A stretch of DNA of 7,089 nt from the NCBI GenBank assembly GCA_030447005.1, contig JAUJME010000081.1:1-7089 (forward strand), in the 5' to 3' direction. This DNA is from Solirubrobacteraceae bacterium (GTDB lineage Bacteria; Actinomycetota; Thermoleophilia; Solirubrobacterales; Solirubrobacteraceae). Both the position numbers and the translations under genes were made by a program. Below are positions 5,506 through 7,089 of this stretch, piece by piece (positions within the stretch are counted from its first letter, which is position 1; each line of letters starts with the position of its first letter). The notes beneath the pieces were generated by a model that was given only the letters and a program-made list of their open reading frames with translations, was not told the DNA's origin and did no database searches.

Positions 5506-5904
5506 TCAGCCGCCCGCCCAGGCGACGGCCTCGATCTCCACGAGCATCCGCGGGTCGAGCAGGGCCGCCACCTCGACCATCGTGGCGACGGGCCGGACGT
5601 TCGCGAACGCTTCGCCGTGCGCCCGACCGACCTCCTCCCAGGCGCCGGCGTCCGTGAGGTAGATCCGCGTCTGCACGACCTCCTCGAGCGAGGCGCCGGC
5701 CACCTCGAGGGCGGCGCCGATCTTGCGCAGGATCTCCCGCGCCTGCTCGTACGGGCTCGCGCCGCCGGCGATCTCGCCGTCGGCGCCCAGGGCCGTCGTG
5801 CCGGCGATGAGCACCCAGTCGCCGGCCCGGACGGCCGCGCTGAAGCCGATCGCGCCGGCGTATGGGGAGGCGGAGGGCAGGCGACGCGGCCGCACCGCGC
5901 CCAC
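5506..5904 (-). CDS. RidA (YjgF/YER057c/UK114) family protein, lacking the catalytic arginine
   Basis: A 132-residue protein of typical family length. The chorismate-mutase-like trimer fold is recognisable from SPYAGAIGFSAAVRAGDWVL at 13-32, IAGTTALGADGEIAG, the helix ASPYEQAREILRKIGAALEV, the strand VVQTRIYLTD at 76-85, and VEVAALLDPRMLVEIEAVAW near the end. RidA proper hydrolyses reactive enamines/imines such as 2-aminoacrylate using an arginine just before the C-V-E-V-A strand (Arg105 in E. coli). Here the aligned residue is Ala107 (PVATMVEVA), so this is a Rid-like paralogue with probably different or no deaminase activity. The GTG start at 5902-5904 lies 7 bp after the stop of the DUF2294 gene, with GAGGTG about ten bases upstream. 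GTG at 5893-5895 is an alternative start. Probably co-transcribed with DUF2294. Confidence 0.92.
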   Translation of the reverse strand: MGAVRPRRLPSASPYAGAIGFSAAVRAGDWVLIAGTTALGADGEIAGGASPYEQAREILRKIGAALEVAGASLEEVVQTRIYLTDAGAWEEVGRAHGEAFANVRPVATMVEVAALLDPRMLVEIEAVAWAGG

Positions 5905-5911
5905 TCTATGC

Positions 5912-6322
5912 CTACACCTCGGCCCGCTCGGTCCGCGACGGCCCGTCGTAGCCGGCCGGGTGGAGCACGAAGAGCTCGGTGGCCAGGCCGTCGGCCTCCG
6001 TGTCGAGCCCGCTGACGAAGGCGCGGGTCTTGCGGCCGGTCAGGCGCTCGACGGGTTCGCAGAACCCCCTGACCGTCGCGTACTGGAAGAACAGCCGCAG
6101 GTCGCGCAGCCGCTGGTGCTCGCCCATCTTCACGAGGTTGCGCTCGGCGGGGGTGAGGGTGTCCTCCAGGGTGACGACGATCACGTCCGGCCCCGCCCAG
6201 TGCGTCCGCGTCTTGGTCGGCCCCCGCCCGAACTGCTCCTTGTAGAGGCGGACCATCTCGTTGGAGATGGCGGAGAGCACACCCCCGTGCGGGTCCTGCG
6301 CTTCGACTTCTTGAGAGGCCAT
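5912..6322 (-). CDS. DUF2294 / MpsC-like family protein
   Basis: A 136-residue protein recognised from AISNEMVRLYKEQFGRGPTK at 18-37, the strand DVIVVTLEDTLTPAERNLV, RDLRLFFQYATVRGFCEPV and a C-terminal segment with GLDTEADGLATELFVLHP. This is the DUF2294 pattern. The Pfam family has been named MpsC, for a putative Na+-translocating membrane-potential-generating system. The protein has no membrane segment, so any transport role would have to be through partners, and none of the Mps membrane genes is in this window. The ATG at 6320-6322 is chosen because the conserved part begins ~18 residues later; the ribosome-binding site is weak. RidA follows after 7 bp, suggesting one transcript. The cellular role is uncertain. 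Confidence 0.88.
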   Translation of the reverse strand: MASQEVEAQDPHGGVLSAISNEMVRLYKEQFGRGPTKTRTHWAGPDVIVVTLEDTLTPAERNLVKMGEHQRLRDLRLFFQYATVRGFCEPVERLTGRKTRAFVSGLDTEADGLATELFVLHPAGYDGPSRTERAEV

Positions 6323-6570
6323 GGATCGCTTTCGCTCTTGCCTCTCGCAGGGCCGGCCGTGGATGCGGACGGTCGAGCGGGCAGCACCGGTGAACAGGTG
6401 ACCGTCGGCCCAGGCCCGCCCTCGCCTGTGATCGCCGCCCCAGCTTGACCCAGGTCGGCGCTCTCGAGCGGCGAGGCGAGAGAAGAAGTTGCGTCGAGCC
6501 CCTGACGGAAGCGGTCCTGGGCCGACCCGCCCACCATAGAGCCCGGTGGACGCTGCGCATAGGCGGCGGC
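6323..6570. other. 248-bp intergenic region between TerC and DUF2294 genes
   Basis: No supported gene. It should carry the DUF2294 promoter and the end of the TerC transcript (both minus strand), but no convincing -35/-10 pair is visible. CTCTCG (6461-6466) and CGAGAG (6477-6482) form a 6-bp inverted repeat with a 10-nt loop. CACCGGTG (6385-6392) and GGCCGGCC (6351-6358) are perfect 8-bp palindromes. Confidence 0.5.
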
Positions 6571-7089
6571 CTATCCCGCCCCCTCGGCCGGGCGCGGCGC
6601 CCGCCGCTCCGACAGCAGCGACGCCCCGATCGCCACGCCGAGCACGGCGACGATCGCGCCGAGGGTGAGCGTGGTCGGGATCTTCTCGCCCGTCAGCTCC
6701 CCGTAGGCGAGCTTGCCGGCGATGCCGATCAGCAGCACGCCGAGCCCGAGCTGGAGGTGGGCGAAGCGCGCGACCGCCCCGGCGACGAGGAAGAACAGCG
6801 CCCGCAGCCCGAGCAGGGCGAAGGCGTTGGCGCTGAACACCACGAAGGTGTCGGTCGTGATGGCGAGGATCGCCGGGACGGAGTCGACCGCGAAGATCAC
6901 GTCGGCGAGCGCGACCGCCGCCAGCGCCGCGACCGCGGGCCTGAGACCCGGGAACCGGCTGCGGATGCGCTCGACGATCCGCGCGCCCTCGTCGTGGTCG
7001 TCGCCCGAGCGCAGGATCCGCCAGCCCGTCCAGGCCAGCAGCGCCGCGAACGGCCAGGCGACCCAGCTGTAGGTCTCGAGCGCCTCGGC
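6571..7089 (-). CDS. TerC-family integral membrane protein, 5' end outside the window
   Basis: 172 residues of the C-terminal part are visible; the frame stays open to the window edge, so the start lies beyond 7089. The signature ADVIFAVDSVPAILAIT at ~62-78 of the visible part carries the acidic and DS residues of the second TerC motif. Before it are a hydrophobic segment (SWVAWPFAALLAWTGW) and a charged cytoplasmic loop (GDDHDEGARIVERI). After it come FVVFSANAFALLGLRALFFL, the helix HLQLGLGVLLIGIAGKLAYG, TTLTLGAIVAVLGVAIGASL, and a short charged tail. TerC/Alx proteins are multi-pass membrane proteins linked to Mn2+ export, pH response and metalation of secreted proteins; some relatives belong to tellurite-resistance clusters, but no ter partners are seen here. 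The GTG at 6898-6900 is internal and not the start. Confidence 0.93.
   Translation of the reverse strand, partial: AEALETYSWVAWPFAALLAWTGWRILRSGDDHDEGARIVERIRSRFPGLRPAVAALAAVALADVIFAVDSVPAILAITTDTFVVFSANAFALLGLRALFFLVAGAVARFAHLQLGLGVLLIGIAGKLAYGELTGEKIPTTLTLGAIVAVLGVAIGASLLSERRAPRPAEGAG

Noticed and set aside
6181..6537. 118-codon minus-strand open frame overlapping the start of DUF2294
   Set aside because: Its second half is an off-frame reading of the clear DUF2294 gene and its first half has no known pattern. A small upstream peptide cannot be excluded but is unsupported.
1..7089. CRISPR arrays, insertion sequences, attachment sites or rRNA/tRNA genes
   Set aside because: I saw no regularly spaced repeats, transposase or integrase motifs, terminal inverted repeats with target duplications, or RNA-gene signatures.

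Overview
The window is very GC-rich, and GC-ending codons dominate every real reading frame. Together with the protein families present, this suggests a high-GC actinobacterial lineage. My best guess is Thermoleophilia/Solirubrobacterales, an inference from remembered sequence style and not from any database result. The left edge starts with a 16-G run, which looks like a contig end.

Layout. Positions 71-382 (minus) hold a small protein resembling the first half of a GNAT acetyltransferase. It diverges from a LysR-family regulator (486-1424, plus) across a 103-bp gap that contains an imperfect inverted repeat and a possible -10 element. From 5194 down to 1434 five minus-strand genes are packed head to tail: ArsR-type regulator, DUF5996 protein, HipA-like kinase (HipA_2 type), DUF3037 protein, and a protein with a cyclic-nucleotide-binding domain plus a histidine-kinase ATPase domain. 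The gaps are about 0, 20, -23 and about 9 bp, so this is probably one operon with the ArsR protein as local regulator. After a 311-bp gap full of stem-loops come RidA (5506-5904) and DUF2294/MpsC (5912-6322), also minus and 7 bp apart. A TerC-family membrane protein (from 6571, minus) runs off the right edge.

The most interesting functional unit is the overlapping HipA-like kinase and DUF3037 pair inside the ArsR-led cluster. The kinase keeps its ATP-binding and catalytic residues, so it is plausibly an active Ser/Thr-type kinase with DUF3037 as partner.

The main caveat is sequence quality or gene decay. The histidine-kinase-like gene has three single-base losses of frame and DUF5996 has one. 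All four can be repaired by adding one G (minus strand) to a short G run. That pattern fits consensus homopolymer errors, but the kinase-like gene also lacks any visible phospho-acceptor H-box, which an indel error does not explain. Neither DUF5996 nor the kinase-like gene has a normal start codon ahead of its conserved N-terminus.
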